Part shown: one piece after another, positions 1 to 7,063 of the stretch
Layout of the letters: each line of letters opens with the position of its first letter
How positions within the stretch are numbered: position 1 is the first letter of the stretch
From: Bacteroidota bacterium
GTDB taxonomy: Bacteria; Bacteroidota; Bacteroidia; SXHM01
NCBI GenBank assembly: GCA_005773695.1
Contig: SXHM01000257.1
Coordinates: 1-12,228 of the forward strand
Reading direction: 5' to 3'
DNA: 12,228 nucleotides
Notes under the pieces: model-generated
Told to the model about the DNA's origin: nothing
The model's input: only the letters and a program-made list of their open reading frames with translations
Database searches by the model: none
Translations under genes and position numbers: made by a program

Positions 1-1502
1 GCGTTGATCATCTTCACCACATGAGGCGATATACCAAAGTTCTTTGCCGGCTGCGAATTGGTGTTCTGCACATTAATCAGCACGGTGTTAAAACCGGCAA
101 GCAAGGCTTTTGTTTTTATATACAACGTACTGTCGGCATCGGGCTTTATGTTAAAACATTTTACTGCAGCATAATCATTAACGCGACTGAAGAAGATATT
201 CTGCGAAGTATCGCCAATGCTCACGCACGCGATGTTCAGCTTGTCAAGATTTTTTAAAGGAAGCAGGTTATTCTTATTGCTAAGAAGTGTGATAGCAGAT
301 GAAAATGCTTTTCGGTTTATTACTTCCGACTTCACGTTGCTCAAATCAGAGTACAGGTTGTTGAGCGCAATAGGTTTGTAGTTATTTAACCCTGCCCATG
401 CTTTGGTGCGCAATACTTTTTTACATCTGCGGTCAATTTCTTCCTGCGTAATTTTGCCTTCAACAATTGCCTGTTTTATTTTTTCAATTGCAACTGGAAC
501 ATTTTCTGCAAAGAGCAACACATCATTACCCGCCAAAAGCGCACGCAATGATACATCACCTGGTTCATAGAACTTTGCCACGCCTTGCATATTCAGCGCA
601 TCTGTAAATATCAATCCCTGAAAACCAAGCGTATCCTGCAAAAGATCTTTTACCACTTTACTTGAAAGCGTGGAAGCCTGATTGGTTGTTGTATCATAAG
701 TCGGAATATAAAGATGAGCCACCATCATACTTCCCACACCATTGCGTATCATCTCGCGAAACGGATACAACTCCAGTGTATCCATCTGCTCCTTTGATTT
801 ATTAATGATGGGAAGTGTTTTATGTGAATCAGAATCGGTATCACCATGTCCTGGAAAATGTTTTGCACAGGCAAGAATTCCATTGTCCTGCATGCCGTTC
901 ATGTATTGCACACCCATTTGGGCAACACGTTGTTTATTCTCACCAAATGAGCGGCTACCGATAACAGGATTTAAAGGATTATTATTTACATCTACACTGG
1001 GCGCAAAATTTACGTGCATGCCCAAACGCTTGAAATGGCGGGCTATTTCAACACCCATTTCATATACCAGTGTGTCGTTATTGGCTGCACTCAAAGTCAT
1101 CTGACGCGGAAATTTAAAGGTGCTGTCGAGGCGCATGGCTAAACCCCACTCACAATCCATTGCAATCAAAAGTGGTGTTTTGGCATACGATTGAAGGAGG
1201 TTGGTCATGTTTGCCTGCCTCACTGGTCCGCCCTGAAAAAAGATAAGTCCGCCAATATTGTAATTGCAAACAAGCGAATCGAGTTCTTTCAAGTGATTAC
1301 TGTCGCGATTAGAATATGCCGCAACCATAAAAAGTTGTCCCAAACGTTCATCCGGTGTAAGCGAATTGAAAACAGAATCAACCCATGCATCATTGTTAAC
1401 AGTGAGGAAAGGGGGAAGCTTTTGTTCGGGCAGTTTGTAGGGAGCAAAACTGCCCAACATAGGGAACACTAAGAAAAACAGGGCTATTTTTAAAAATCGC
1501 AT
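1..1502 (-). CDS. GH3 beta-N-acetylhexosaminidase (NagZ-like), N-terminal part, cut by window edge
   Basis: This is a glycoside hydrolase family 3 enzyme that probably removes terminal beta-N-acetylhexosamine from peptidoglycan or chitin fragments outside the cytoplasm. I translated it by hand from the reverse strand; 500 residues are present and the 3' end lies left of base 1. Residues 1-20 look like a Sec signal peptide (hydrophobic, ending GSFA). The TIM barrel covers roughly 45-370. KHFPGHGDTDSDSH at 214-227 carries the Asp225/His227 dyad that distinguishes NagZ-type GH3 enzymes, and FTDALNM around 299-305 carries the likely nucleophile Asp301. From about 395 a GH3 C-terminal domain begins. 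Bacteroidota homologues often add a beta-lactamase-fold domain, which would lie off-window. An in-frame ATG at 1547 would add 15 residues before the signal, so I prefer 1502. It is divergent from the amine oxidase gene. The family call is firm; the substrate is inferred. Confidence 0.93.
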   Translation of the reverse strand, partial: MRFLKIALFFLVFPMLGSFAPYKLPEQKLPPFLTVNNDAWVDSVFNSLTPDERLGQLFMVAAYSNRDSNHLKELDSLVCNYNIGGLIFFQGGPVRQANMTNLLQSYAKTPLLIAMDCEWGLAMRLDSTFKFPRQMTLSAANNDTLVYEMGVEIARHFKRLGMHVNFAPSVDVNNNPLNPVIGSRSFGENKQRVAQMGVQYMNGMQDNGILACAKHFPGHGDTDSDSHKTLPIINKSKEQMDTLELYPFREMIRNGVGSMMVAHLYIPTYDTTTNQASTLSSKVVKDLLQDTLGFQGLIFTDALNMQGVAKFYEPGDVSLRALLAGNDVLLFAENVPVAIEKIKQAIVEGKITQEEIDRRCKKVLRTKAWAGLNNYKPIALNNLYSDLSNVKSEVINRKAFSSAITLLSNKNNLLPLKNLDKLNIACVSIGDTSQNIFFSRVNDYAAVKCFNIKPDADSTLYIKTKALLAGFNTVLINVQNTNSQPAKNFGISPHVVKMIN

Positions 1503-1622
1503 CAGTACTTTATTAACGTTAAAAGTAGCGTGAATAGTATGATGCATTTTCCGTGCCACTGATGAATTTTAAACAAACGGCTTTTAATTTCTTTGAGTAT
1601 GTTTGCGAATAAGAAAAACAAT
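1503..1622. other. Divergent intergenic region between the GH3 gene and the amine oxidase gene
   Basis: About 120 bp lie between the two preferred start codons and should hold the promoters for both directions. On the plus side a TATGTTTG element is visible (separate entry). On the minus side, TACTTTTA at 1520-1527 (read on the minus strand) is a one-mismatch version of TAnnTTTG about 17 bases before the GH3 start, too weak to claim alone. No obvious operator or hairpin was seen. Confidence 0.5.
1598..1605 (+). promoter_or_regulatory. Candidate Bacteroidota -7 promoter element (TATGTTTG)
   Basis: TATGTTTG matches the Bacteroidota primary-sigma -7 consensus TAnnTTTG exactly. It would place transcription start near 1611, about a dozen bases before the ATG at 1623. 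It overlaps the in-frame ATG at 1599, which argues that this earlier ATG is not the start. No clear TTTG -33 element is seen at the usual spacing, so confidence is moderate. Confidence 0.4.
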
Positions 1623-2999
1623 ATGAATACATTATATATTCACCGCAGACAACTGCTTAAAAACCTAGCTCTTACTTTACCTGCCGGAATGCTGATGCCT
1701 TCTTTGCTTGCTTCATGCAGGAAAGATAAAATAGAATTTTCAGGCAAAGCAATCGTTATAGGAGCAGGTGCAGCCGGTATGTATGCCTCTTATCTCTTAA
1801 ACGATTATGATGTTGATGTTACGGTTCTGGAAGCAGCGCCCGTTTATGGAGGAAGAATAAGGCCTTTAGAAGGCTTCAGTGATTTTACTATTGAATTGGG
1901 TGCTGAAGAAGTTCATGGCGAAAAATCCTTGTGGCATGATATTATAACATCACTTAATAAAGAATTTGTAAATGCTGATGACGAGAGTTTTTATTTTATT
2001 GACAACCTTCTGAAAAGTGAAGCACAAGTTGCCAATGACGATGATCTGAATGCCCTTTATGATTTAATTGAAAACATTGAAAATTATTTTGGTGTAGATA
2101 AGACTATAGATCAATACCTTTCTGACAACAACATAGCGCAGCGTGTAAGTCATATTGGCAATGCATTATTAGGCAACGAATACGGAACCTCAAATTCAAG
2201 ACTTGGCGCTGCGGGCGTAGCTGCCTCAGCTCGAAAATGGGATGCAGGTGATCAGAATTTCATGCTTAAGAACTCTCACTATCTCTCAGTTCTGGAAGAA
2301 AAATTTTCTTCCATACTTCCTAAAATTCAATTGAACACACAGATCAAAAAGATTGATTACACTGGTAATCAGGTTATACTGACCGATCAGAATGGAAACA
2401 TCTATACTGCTGATAAAATAATTATAACAGTGCCGCTTGCCATATTACAAAGTGGAGATATAGAATTTATCCCCTCGCTACCTGTATCAAAACAATCAGC
2501 TATTAATGCAATTGGAATGAATACTGGAATGAAGATTATCTTAAAATTCAGCAATACCTTTTGGGCTGCCAATCTGGGATCAGTTTATGGCAACGGTTAT
2601 GTTCCCGAGTTCTGGTCTACCGGGCTTGGCAGAAGTTCAGAAAATAATACTCTTACAGCTTTTGTGATGGGCGAAAAGGCTGAATACCTCAGTAGTCTTG
2701 GTGCAGCTGCCATTGATACCGTTGTTGCTGAATTGGACCAGATGTATGGAGCAGGAGTTGCCTCGGGTTCACTTGTTGCAAGTCACATCATGGACTGGAG
2801 TAAAGAACCCTTTATTAAAGGAGCTTATTCCTTTCAGAAAGTGGGAACAGGCAATAGCCGCGAAACGCTTGCCCAGAGTATTGATAATAAATTGTTTTTT
2901 GCAGGCGAAGCCACCAACACCGAAGGTCACGAAGCTACGGTGCATGGAGCAATAGAAACTGCCGATACAGCAGTTGAAGAATTAGTTTCAAAAGAATAA
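1623..2999 (+). CDS. FAD-dependent amine oxidase, predicted exported lipoprotein
   Basis: This is a flavin amine oxidase family protein of 458 residues, expected to oxidise an amine substrate (mono- or polyamine; not determinable here) with release of hydrogen peroxide. The dinucleotide-binding GAGAAG is at 47-52, followed by the acidic strand end VTVLEA (Glu70) and YGGRIRP near 75-81. The C-terminal FAD motif FFAGEATNTEGHEATVHGA starts near 425, as in MAO and polyamine oxidases. The N-terminus has twin arginines (HRRQLLK, Arg8-Arg9), a hydrophobic stretch and a lipobox LAS-Cys32. This suggests Tat export of a folded flavoprotein and lipid anchoring. Upstream in-frame codons TTG 1593 and ATG 1599 were rejected because 1623 best places the signal and a promoter element overlaps 1599. 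It leads a cluster with three genes that follow within 5 bp each. Confidence 0.88.
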   Translation: MNTLYIHRRQLLKNLALTLPAGMLMPSLLASCRKDKIEFSGKAIVIGAGAAGMYASYLLNDYDVDVTVLEAAPVYGGRIRPLEGFSDFTIELGAEEVHGEKSLWHDIITSLNKEFVNADDESFYFIDNLLKSEAQVANDDDLNALYDLIENIENYFGVDKTIDQYLSDNNIAQRVSHIGNALLGNEYGTSNSRLGAAGVAASARKWDAGDQNFMLKNSHYLSVLEEKFSSILPKIQLNTQIKKIDYTGNQVILTDQNGNIYTADKIIITVPLAILQSGDIEFIPSLPVSKQSAINAIGMNTGMKIILKFSNTFWAANLGSVYGNGYVPEFWSTGLGRSSENNTLTAFVMGEKAEYLSSLGAAAIDTVVAELDQMYGAGVASGSLVASHIMDWSKEPFIKGAYSFQKVGTGNSRETLAQSIDNKLFFAGEATNTEGHEATVHGAIETADTAVEELVSKE

Positions 3000-3004
3000 A
3001 AGAC

Positions 3005-3619
3005 ATGAAAAACACAATACAGACACTTATAATATTATTGCTTTCTGCAAATCTTTTTGCTCAAAACAAAACCGCTGACAATCTAAACAGACTTGGCATC
3101 ACGCATTTTGATTCGCTAAACTATGTGGCCGCAATCAACTGTTTCGCCAAAGCTATTTCGCTAGATAGCACTAACCATGAGTATTACAGCAACCGCGCCA
3201 TGGCTTATTTTAGCATGAAACAATATCCGCAAGCACTTGCGGATATTGACAAAGCACTAAATCTGAAAAAAGATTTCCCGGGAGCGTATTACCTGCGCGG
3301 AAACATCAAGAACAAATCAGGAGATCTCGAAGGCGCACATAAAGATTTTACCAAAGAACTGATTTTTAACCGCGATTGCTTTAAATGTTATTACAACATC
3401 GGCAATATTTACATCGAGAAAAAAGATTACACCTTAGCGGTGGAGATGTTTGCGAAATCATCAGCCATTGAACCGACCTTCAGTGAAGCCTATAATAATA
3501 GCGGAATAGCCCACTACAAAATGAAAGACAAAATAAAAGCCTGCGAAGACTGGAAGAAAGCCTTTGAACTGGGCAACAAAGAAGCAGGAAAAGATTTAGC
3601 GAGATTTTGCAATCAATAG
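3005..3619 (+). CDS. Secreted tetratricopeptide-repeat protein
   Basis: A 204-residue protein with a Sec signal peptide (about 1-20, ending NLFAQ, a common Bacteroidota cleavage context). About five TPR units follow: roughly 24-57, 58-91, 92-125, 126-159 and 160-193, with the usual Tyr/Gly/Ala positions (for example YYSNRAMAYFSMKQYPQALADI and YYNIGNIYIEKKDY). The tail KACEDWKKAFELGNKEA resembles the last repeat of many Bacteroidota periplasmic TPR proteins. TPRs form a helical scaffold for protein contacts; the partner cannot be told from sequence. It lies 5 bp after the amine oxidase and 1 bp before mazG, so cotranscription is likely. No Shine-Dalgarno sequence precedes the ATG. Residues 72-80 are encoded by a perfect inverted repeat described separately. 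Confidence 0.88.
   Translation: MKNTIQTLIILLLSANLFAQNKTADNLNRLGITHFDSLNYVAAINCFAKAISLDSTNHEYYSNRAMAYFSMKQYPQALADIDKALNLKKDFPGAYYLRGNIKNKSGDLEGAHKDFTKELIFNRDCFKCYYNIGNIYIEKKDYTLAVEMFAKSSAIEPTFSEAYNNSGIAHYKMKDKIKACEDWKKAFELGNKEAGKDLARFCNQ
3221..3248. repeat. Perfect 13-bp inverted repeat inside the TPR gene
   Basis: CAATATCCGCAAG at 3221-3233 is followed by CA and then its exact reverse complement CTTGCGGATATTG at 3236-3248. Both DNA strands or the mRNA could form a hairpin here. It lies wholly in coding sequence of a TPR repeat, and no T-tract follows, so it is not a standard terminator. Confidence 0.7.
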
Positions 3620-3620
3620 C

Positions 3621-4394
3621 ATGCAGGAAAAACTAAAAGCATTTGAGCGTTTGCTCAAAATCATGGATGAACTCCGTGAACAATGCCCGTGGGACAAAAA
3701 GCAAACCATAGAAAGCCTTCGCCACCTTACGATTGAGGAAACTTATGAACTGGCAGATGCCATTCTTGATAAGGACATGAAGGAGATAAAAAAAGAATTG
3801 GGCGACATTCTGCTGCACATTGTTTTTTATGCACGCATAGGTTCCGAAACAAAGGATTTTGACATTACAGATGTGATTAATTCACTGTGCGAAAAACTGA
3901 TTTCACGTCACCCTCATATTTATGGTGATGTGAAAGTAACGGACGAGCAACAGGTAAAAGAGAACTGGGAAAAACTAAAACTGAAAGAAGGAAATAAATC
4001 GGTGTTGGGTGGTGTGCCAAAATCATTGCCGGCTTTAATTAAAGCAACACGCATTCAGGATAAAGCAAAAGCCGTTGGCTTTGATTGGGAAAACAAAAAT
4101 CAGGTATGGGAAAAAGTGCAGGAAGAATTAAGCGAACTGCGTGCTGAAATAGATACCGAAAAAACTGACAAAGAAAAAATAGAACAGGAGTTTGGTGATG
4201 TGTTGTTTTCCTTAATCAACTATGCACGCTTCATTGATGTTGATCCTGAAAGTGCGTTGGAAAAGACCAACAATAAATTTATCAAACGCTTTCAGTATCT
4301 CGAGGAAGAAACCAGAAAGCAAGGCAAAGCTTTGGAAGATATGACACTGGAAGAAATGGATATTTACTGGAACAAAGCGAAGACAATCGATTAG
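3621..4394 (+). CDS. mazG: Nucleoside triphosphate pyrophosphohydrolase MazG
   Basis: A 257-residue MazG, close to the 263 residues of the E. coli protein, which hydrolyses NTPs and dNTPs to monophosphate and pyrophosphate and so clears abnormal nucleotides from the pool. It is cytoplasmic. CPWDKKQT at 22-29 is the family hallmark. The first MazG domain has the metal-binding EETYE (39-43) with ELGD (59-62). The second has EELSEL (168-173) with EFGD (190-193), so both ExxE/ExxD metal sites look intact. VGFDWE at 152-157 marks the start of the second domain. The ATG lies one base after the TPR stop codon, implying translational coupling. In a cluster with secreted proteins its presence probably reflects shared transcription rather than a shared pathway. 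Confidence 0.96.
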   Translation: MQEKLKAFERLLKIMDELREQCPWDKKQTIESLRHLTIEETYELADAILDKDMKEIKKELGDILLHIVFYARIGSETKDFDITDVINSLCEKLISRHPHIYGDVKVTDEQQVKENWEKLKLKEGNKSVLGGVPKSLPALIKATRIQDKAKAVGFDWENKNQVWEKVQEELSELRAEIDTEKTDKEKIEQEFGDVLFSLINYARFIDVDPESALEKTNNKFIKRFQYLEEETRKQGKALEDMTLEEMDIYWNKAKTID

Positions 4395-4397
4395 AGA

Positions 4398-5222
4398 ATG
4401 AAAAAACTCATTCTGCTTTTCTTACTTATTTCTTCATTTAATTCATTCGCTCAGGATTCTGCTTCCATAAAAGAACTTCGTCCTTTAACCCGCTCCGGTT
4501 TTGATAAACAGTATTTCGGTTCTTACTTTAAAGACACACGCGACATACTGATTGCACCCGTAAAATGGAAAGCATCGCATTGGATTAGCCTTGCAGCAAT
4601 AGGTGCAACAACAGGTGTTTTGTTTGTTTATGATGATGAGATAAAAAGAATATCTCAAAAACTAAGAACACCTTTAACCAACGACATTTCACGCTACGGA
4701 CTTGAACCCTGGGGAAAGGGAATGTATTCCATGCCCTTGATGGCAGGCTTTTATCTGCACGGATTGATTTGGAATAACGACAGAAGCAAACGTGTTGCTT
4801 TGCTTGGTGTAAAAGCATTTGTGCTGACGGGAGCATTTACACAAGTGATGAAATTTGCTTTTCAGCGCCACAGACCGGATGCAACAGACAACCCTTATGT
4901 TTTTGACAGCTTTGGAGGAAACTGGAAAAACGAATCATTTTTTTCAGGACATACATCTACCTTCTTCTCTATCGCTACCATTATTGCCTGTGAATACAAA
5001 GACAAAAAACTGATACCACCATTGGTATATACCATCGCAGGCATTGCTTCACTCTCGCGCATTCACGATAACAGACATTGGGCATCCGATGTTTTTGTGG
5101 GAGCAGTTGTTGGCTACGGCATAGGTAAACTTATTTACAGCCACAACAACTGGGGCATACAAATAAGCCCCGTAGTATCTCGCAATACCACAGGGCTTAA
5201 TGTTGTTATTCCGCTAAACTGA
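4398..5222 (+). CDS. PAP2-superfamily phosphatase, exported
   Basis: A 274-residue type 2 phosphatidic acid phosphatase family protein, expected to remove phosphate from a lipid phosphate or pyrophosphate (for example an isoprenyl or phosphatidyl substrate) at the envelope. All three signature motifs are present: Lys152-x6-Arg159-Pro160 (KFAFQRHRP), SGH at 183-185 with His185, and SRIHDNRHWASD at 220-231 with Arg221, His227 and Asp231. Residues 1-18 form a signal peptide ending before QDSAS. Hydrophobic stretches lie near 62-78, 112-125, 133-150, 187-198, 205-218 and 232-247. The C-terminus (QISPVV..GLNVVIPLN) resembles beta-strands that often end Bacteroidota envelope proteins. It starts 3 bp after mazG as last gene of the cluster and ends at TGA 3 bp from the convergent small gene. 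Exact substrate is unknown. Confidence 0.92.
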   Translation: MKKLILLFLLISSFNSFAQDSASIKELRPLTRSGFDKQYFGSYFKDTRDILIAPVKWKASHWISLAAIGATTGVLFVYDDEIKRISQKLRTPLTNDISRYGLEPWGKGMYSMPLMAGFYLHGLIWNNDRSKRVALLGVKAFVLTGAFTQVMKFAFQRHRPDATDNPYVFDSFGGNWKNESFFSGHTSTFFSIATIIACEYKDKKLIPPLVYTIAGIASLSRIHDNRHWASDVFVGAVVGYGIGKLIYSHNNWGIQISPVVSRNTTGLNVVIPLN

Positions 5223-5225
5223 TTA

Positions 5226-5654
5226 TTACTTCTTTTTAGGGCAACCTTTTAATTTTTTGAAGCTTGCAGTTGTCCCTGAATCAATATCAAAAAGCAACGA
5301 AAGCATAGATTTTGGCTTGATGTTCATGCTGTTATCATACAGGCAATCAATGCTGTATTCGTTTGCAATAGTGTGCTCTTCTCATTCTCCTTCGTAAAGG
5401 GCATAGTTGACTACCTTTACATTATGTGATCCAGCCGAAGCAGATACGGTAATCGAATTTTTCTGACTTTCTTTAGTTACAGATGATTCACCTACCTGTT
5501 TGCCATCAATAAAAACAACGCATTTTGTATCGTGGTCATAGCCTTCTACAATGTTGCAGAATACCCATGAAACAGTAAGTTTTCCTTCTTTCGGAGGAGT
5601 TGCAAGAAGTGTGTTGGCAGTAAGAACTGCAAGAATTACTAATAGTTTTTTCAT
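5226..5654 (-). pseudogene. Small secreted protein gene interrupted by one in-frame TGA (codon 91 of 142)
   Basis: From ATG 5654 the frame runs through a signal peptide (about 1-18, MKKLLVILAVLTANTLLA) and a mature region with IDGKQVGESSVT at 49-60 and ITVSASAGSHNVKVVNY at 68-84. This pattern recalls PEGA or Ig-like beta-sandwich surface domains. At 5384-5382 a TGA interrupts it, yet the same frame continues for 51 more sense codons (EEHTIANEYSIDCLYDNSM onward, ending KLKGCPKKK) to TAA at 5226. The continuation keeps normal composition and stops 3 bp from the PAP2 gene, as expected of a gene's true end. Trp would suit the site (YEGE-W-EEHT), so a G-to-A change of TGG to TGA is the simplest origin. 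It could be a nonsense mutation, a base-call error or read-through. I recognise no named family; the function is unknown. Confidence 0.72.
5382..5654 (-). CDS. N-terminal fragment of the interrupted small secreted protein
   Basis: This is the part that standard translation would yield: 90 residues with a signal peptide, ending YALYEGE at the TGA. A TTG at 5678 could extend it by 8 basic residues, but the ATG at 5654 puts MKK directly before the hydrophobic core and is preferred. A truncated product would lack the last third of the predicted beta-rich domain and is probably not stable. Confidence 0.55.
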   Translation of the reverse strand: MKKLLVILAVLTANTLLATPPKEGKLTVSWVFCNIVEGYDHDTKCVVFIDGKQVGESSVTKESQKNSITVSASAGSHNVKVVNYALYEGE

Positions 5655-5818
5655 TTTTTTGGTTTTTCGTTTCAACAAAGGAAAGCTAAATCCCTATTGC
5701 AAACAAATTTTTGCATCTTTGAAACGTGATGAAATAGCTAAGTAATACAGTATCAATGACTACAAAAAGTGTCATAGCCTATTCCATGTGGCCTATAAAA
5801 AAAACAAATTATTAGCAC
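5655..5818. other. Divergent intergenic region upstream of hutI
   Basis: 164 bp separate the small-protein start from hutI and should carry promoters both ways. For the minus gene, TTTG followed 16 bp later by TTCCTTTG (a one-mismatch TAnnTTTG) is a weak candidate. For hutI only short, imperfect inverted repeats were seen (ATGAC/GTCAT around 5755-5774), and no clear -7 element or HutC-type operator. Confidence 0.4.
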
Positions 5819-7063
5819 ATGAAACTGCTAATCAAGAATATAAAAAACTTAGTACAAGTGGAGGAAAAGCCGAGGCTAAAAGTCTCGGGCTCTGACATGA
5901 AAATACTTCCCTGCATTGAAGATGCCTGGCTAGCCATAGAAGAGGATAAGATTGTTGATTTCGGGAAGATGGATGACTTTCCGGGAATTACTGATTGGAG
6001 CGGTTTGCAGATAATAGATGCAACAGATAAATTGGTATTTCCCTGTTGGTGTGATTCGCATTCGCACATTGTTTTTGCAGCCAGCCGCGAGCAGGAGTTT
6101 GTGGATAGAATAAACGGACTGACTTATCAGCAAATAGCACAGCGCGGTGGAGGAATTTTAAATTCTGCAAAGAAACTACGCGAGGCAAGTGAAGATGAAT
6201 TGGTGGAAAGCGCATTGAAGCGATTGAACGAAGTGATGCTGCAAGGAACGGGTGCCATTGAAATAAAAAGCGGCTATGGGCTTTCGTTAGAAGCAGAACT
6301 GAAAATGCTGCGTGTGATAAAGAAACTAAAAACGCTTTCGTCACTTACTATTAAAGCTACGTTTCTTGGCGCACATGCTATTCCTGCTGAATACAAAGAA
6401 AAGAAACAGGATTACATTTCATTAATCATTAATGAAATGCTACCGCAGATAGCCGCAGAAAAATTAGCTGATTTTTGCGATGTGTTTTGCGAAAACGGAT
6501 ACTTTACCGCTGAAGAAACAATCAAAATCCTTACTGCTGCTAAAGGTTATGGATTGATACCGAAAGTGCATGCGGAACAATTGAGTAATTCAGGCGGGGT
6601 AAAAGCAGGTGTAAGTGTTGGAGCAATCAGTGTTGACCATTTAGAGTATGTAAATGATGAAGATATTGCTGCGCTCAAAAACTCAGAAACCATGCCAACC
6701 ATTTTACCGGGCGCACAATTCTTTTTACAAGAACCTTTTCCTCCTGCACGCAAAATGATGGATGCAGGATTACCTGTTGCTATTGCAAGTGACTACAATC
6801 CCGGCAGCTCACCAAGCGGAAATATGAATTTTATGATTTCACTCGCCTGCATTCAATACAAGATGACACCGGAAGAAGCAATCAATGCAGCTACTATTAA
6901 CTCAAGTTATGCAATGGGTTTAAGTCAAACACACGGAAGTATTGCCATAGGAAAACAAGCGAATATTTTTATCACGAAAGAAATTTCTTCTTATTCGATT
7001 CTTCCTTATTCGTTTTCAAATAATCTAATCGATACAGTAATTATTAACGGACAAATAAAATGA
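5819..7063 (+). CDS. hutI: Imidazolonepropionase
   Basis: HutI hydrolyses 4-imidazolone-5-propionate to N-formimino-L-glutamate, the third step of histidine degradation, in the cytoplasm. The protein has 414 residues, usual for the family, and is an amidohydrolase-fold metalloenzyme. DSHSH at 79-83 gives metal ligands His81 and His83 (the second family position is normally Thr; here Ser82). IEIKSGYGLS at 148-156, LGAHAIP with His186, VHAEQLSNSGG with His251, SVDHLEY with His274, and IASDYNPGSSPSG with metal-binding Asp325 all match HutI. Its TGA stop overlaps the ftcD start as ATGA, so the two are cotranscribed and translationally coupled. Their products act consecutively. hutH and hutU are not in this window. 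The ATG at 5819 is the first in-frame start and has no Shine-Dalgarno sequence. Confidence 0.97.
   Translation: MKLLIKNIKNLVQVEEKPRLKVSGSDMKILPCIEDAWLAIEEDKIVDFGKMDDFPGITDWSGLQIIDATDKLVFPCWCDSHSHIVFAASREQEFVDRINGLTYQQIAQRGGGILNSAKKLREASEDELVESALKRLNEVMLQGTGAIEIKSGYGLSLEAELKMLRVIKKLKTLSSLTIKATFLGAHAIPAEYKEKKQDYISLIINEMLPQIAAEKLADFCDVFCENGYFTAEETIKILTAAKGYGLIPKVHAEQLSNSGGVKAGVSVGAISVDHLEYVNDEDIAALKNSETMPTILPGAQFFLQEPFPPARKMMDAGLPVAIASDYNPGSSPSGNMNFMISLACIQYKMTPEEAINAATINSSYAMGLSQTHGSIAIGKQANIFITKEISSYSILPYSFSNNLIDTVIINGQIK
6415..6439. repeat. Near-perfect 25-bp palindrome inside hutI
   Basis: CATTTCATTAAT at 6415-6426, one C at 6427, then its exact reverse complement ATTAATGAAATG at 6428-6439. 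It is AT-rich and fully inside coding sequence (encoding roughly ISLIINEM near residue 200). Confidence 0.7.

Noticed and set aside
742..1472. Plus-strand open frames (742-1104, 1191-1472, and 21-257)
   Set aside because: They lie antisense to the GH3 gene, whose reading frame carries clear family motifs throughout; the plus-strand translations show no domain character.
5671..5699. TTTG / TTCCTTTG pair as promoter of the small secreted-protein gene
   Set aside because: One mismatch in the TA of the -7 element and a short 16-bp spacer; too weak to list as a feature.
5988..6344. Minus-strand 118-codon open frame
   Set aside because: It is antisense to the catalytic core of hutI, which has all expected motifs; no independent support.
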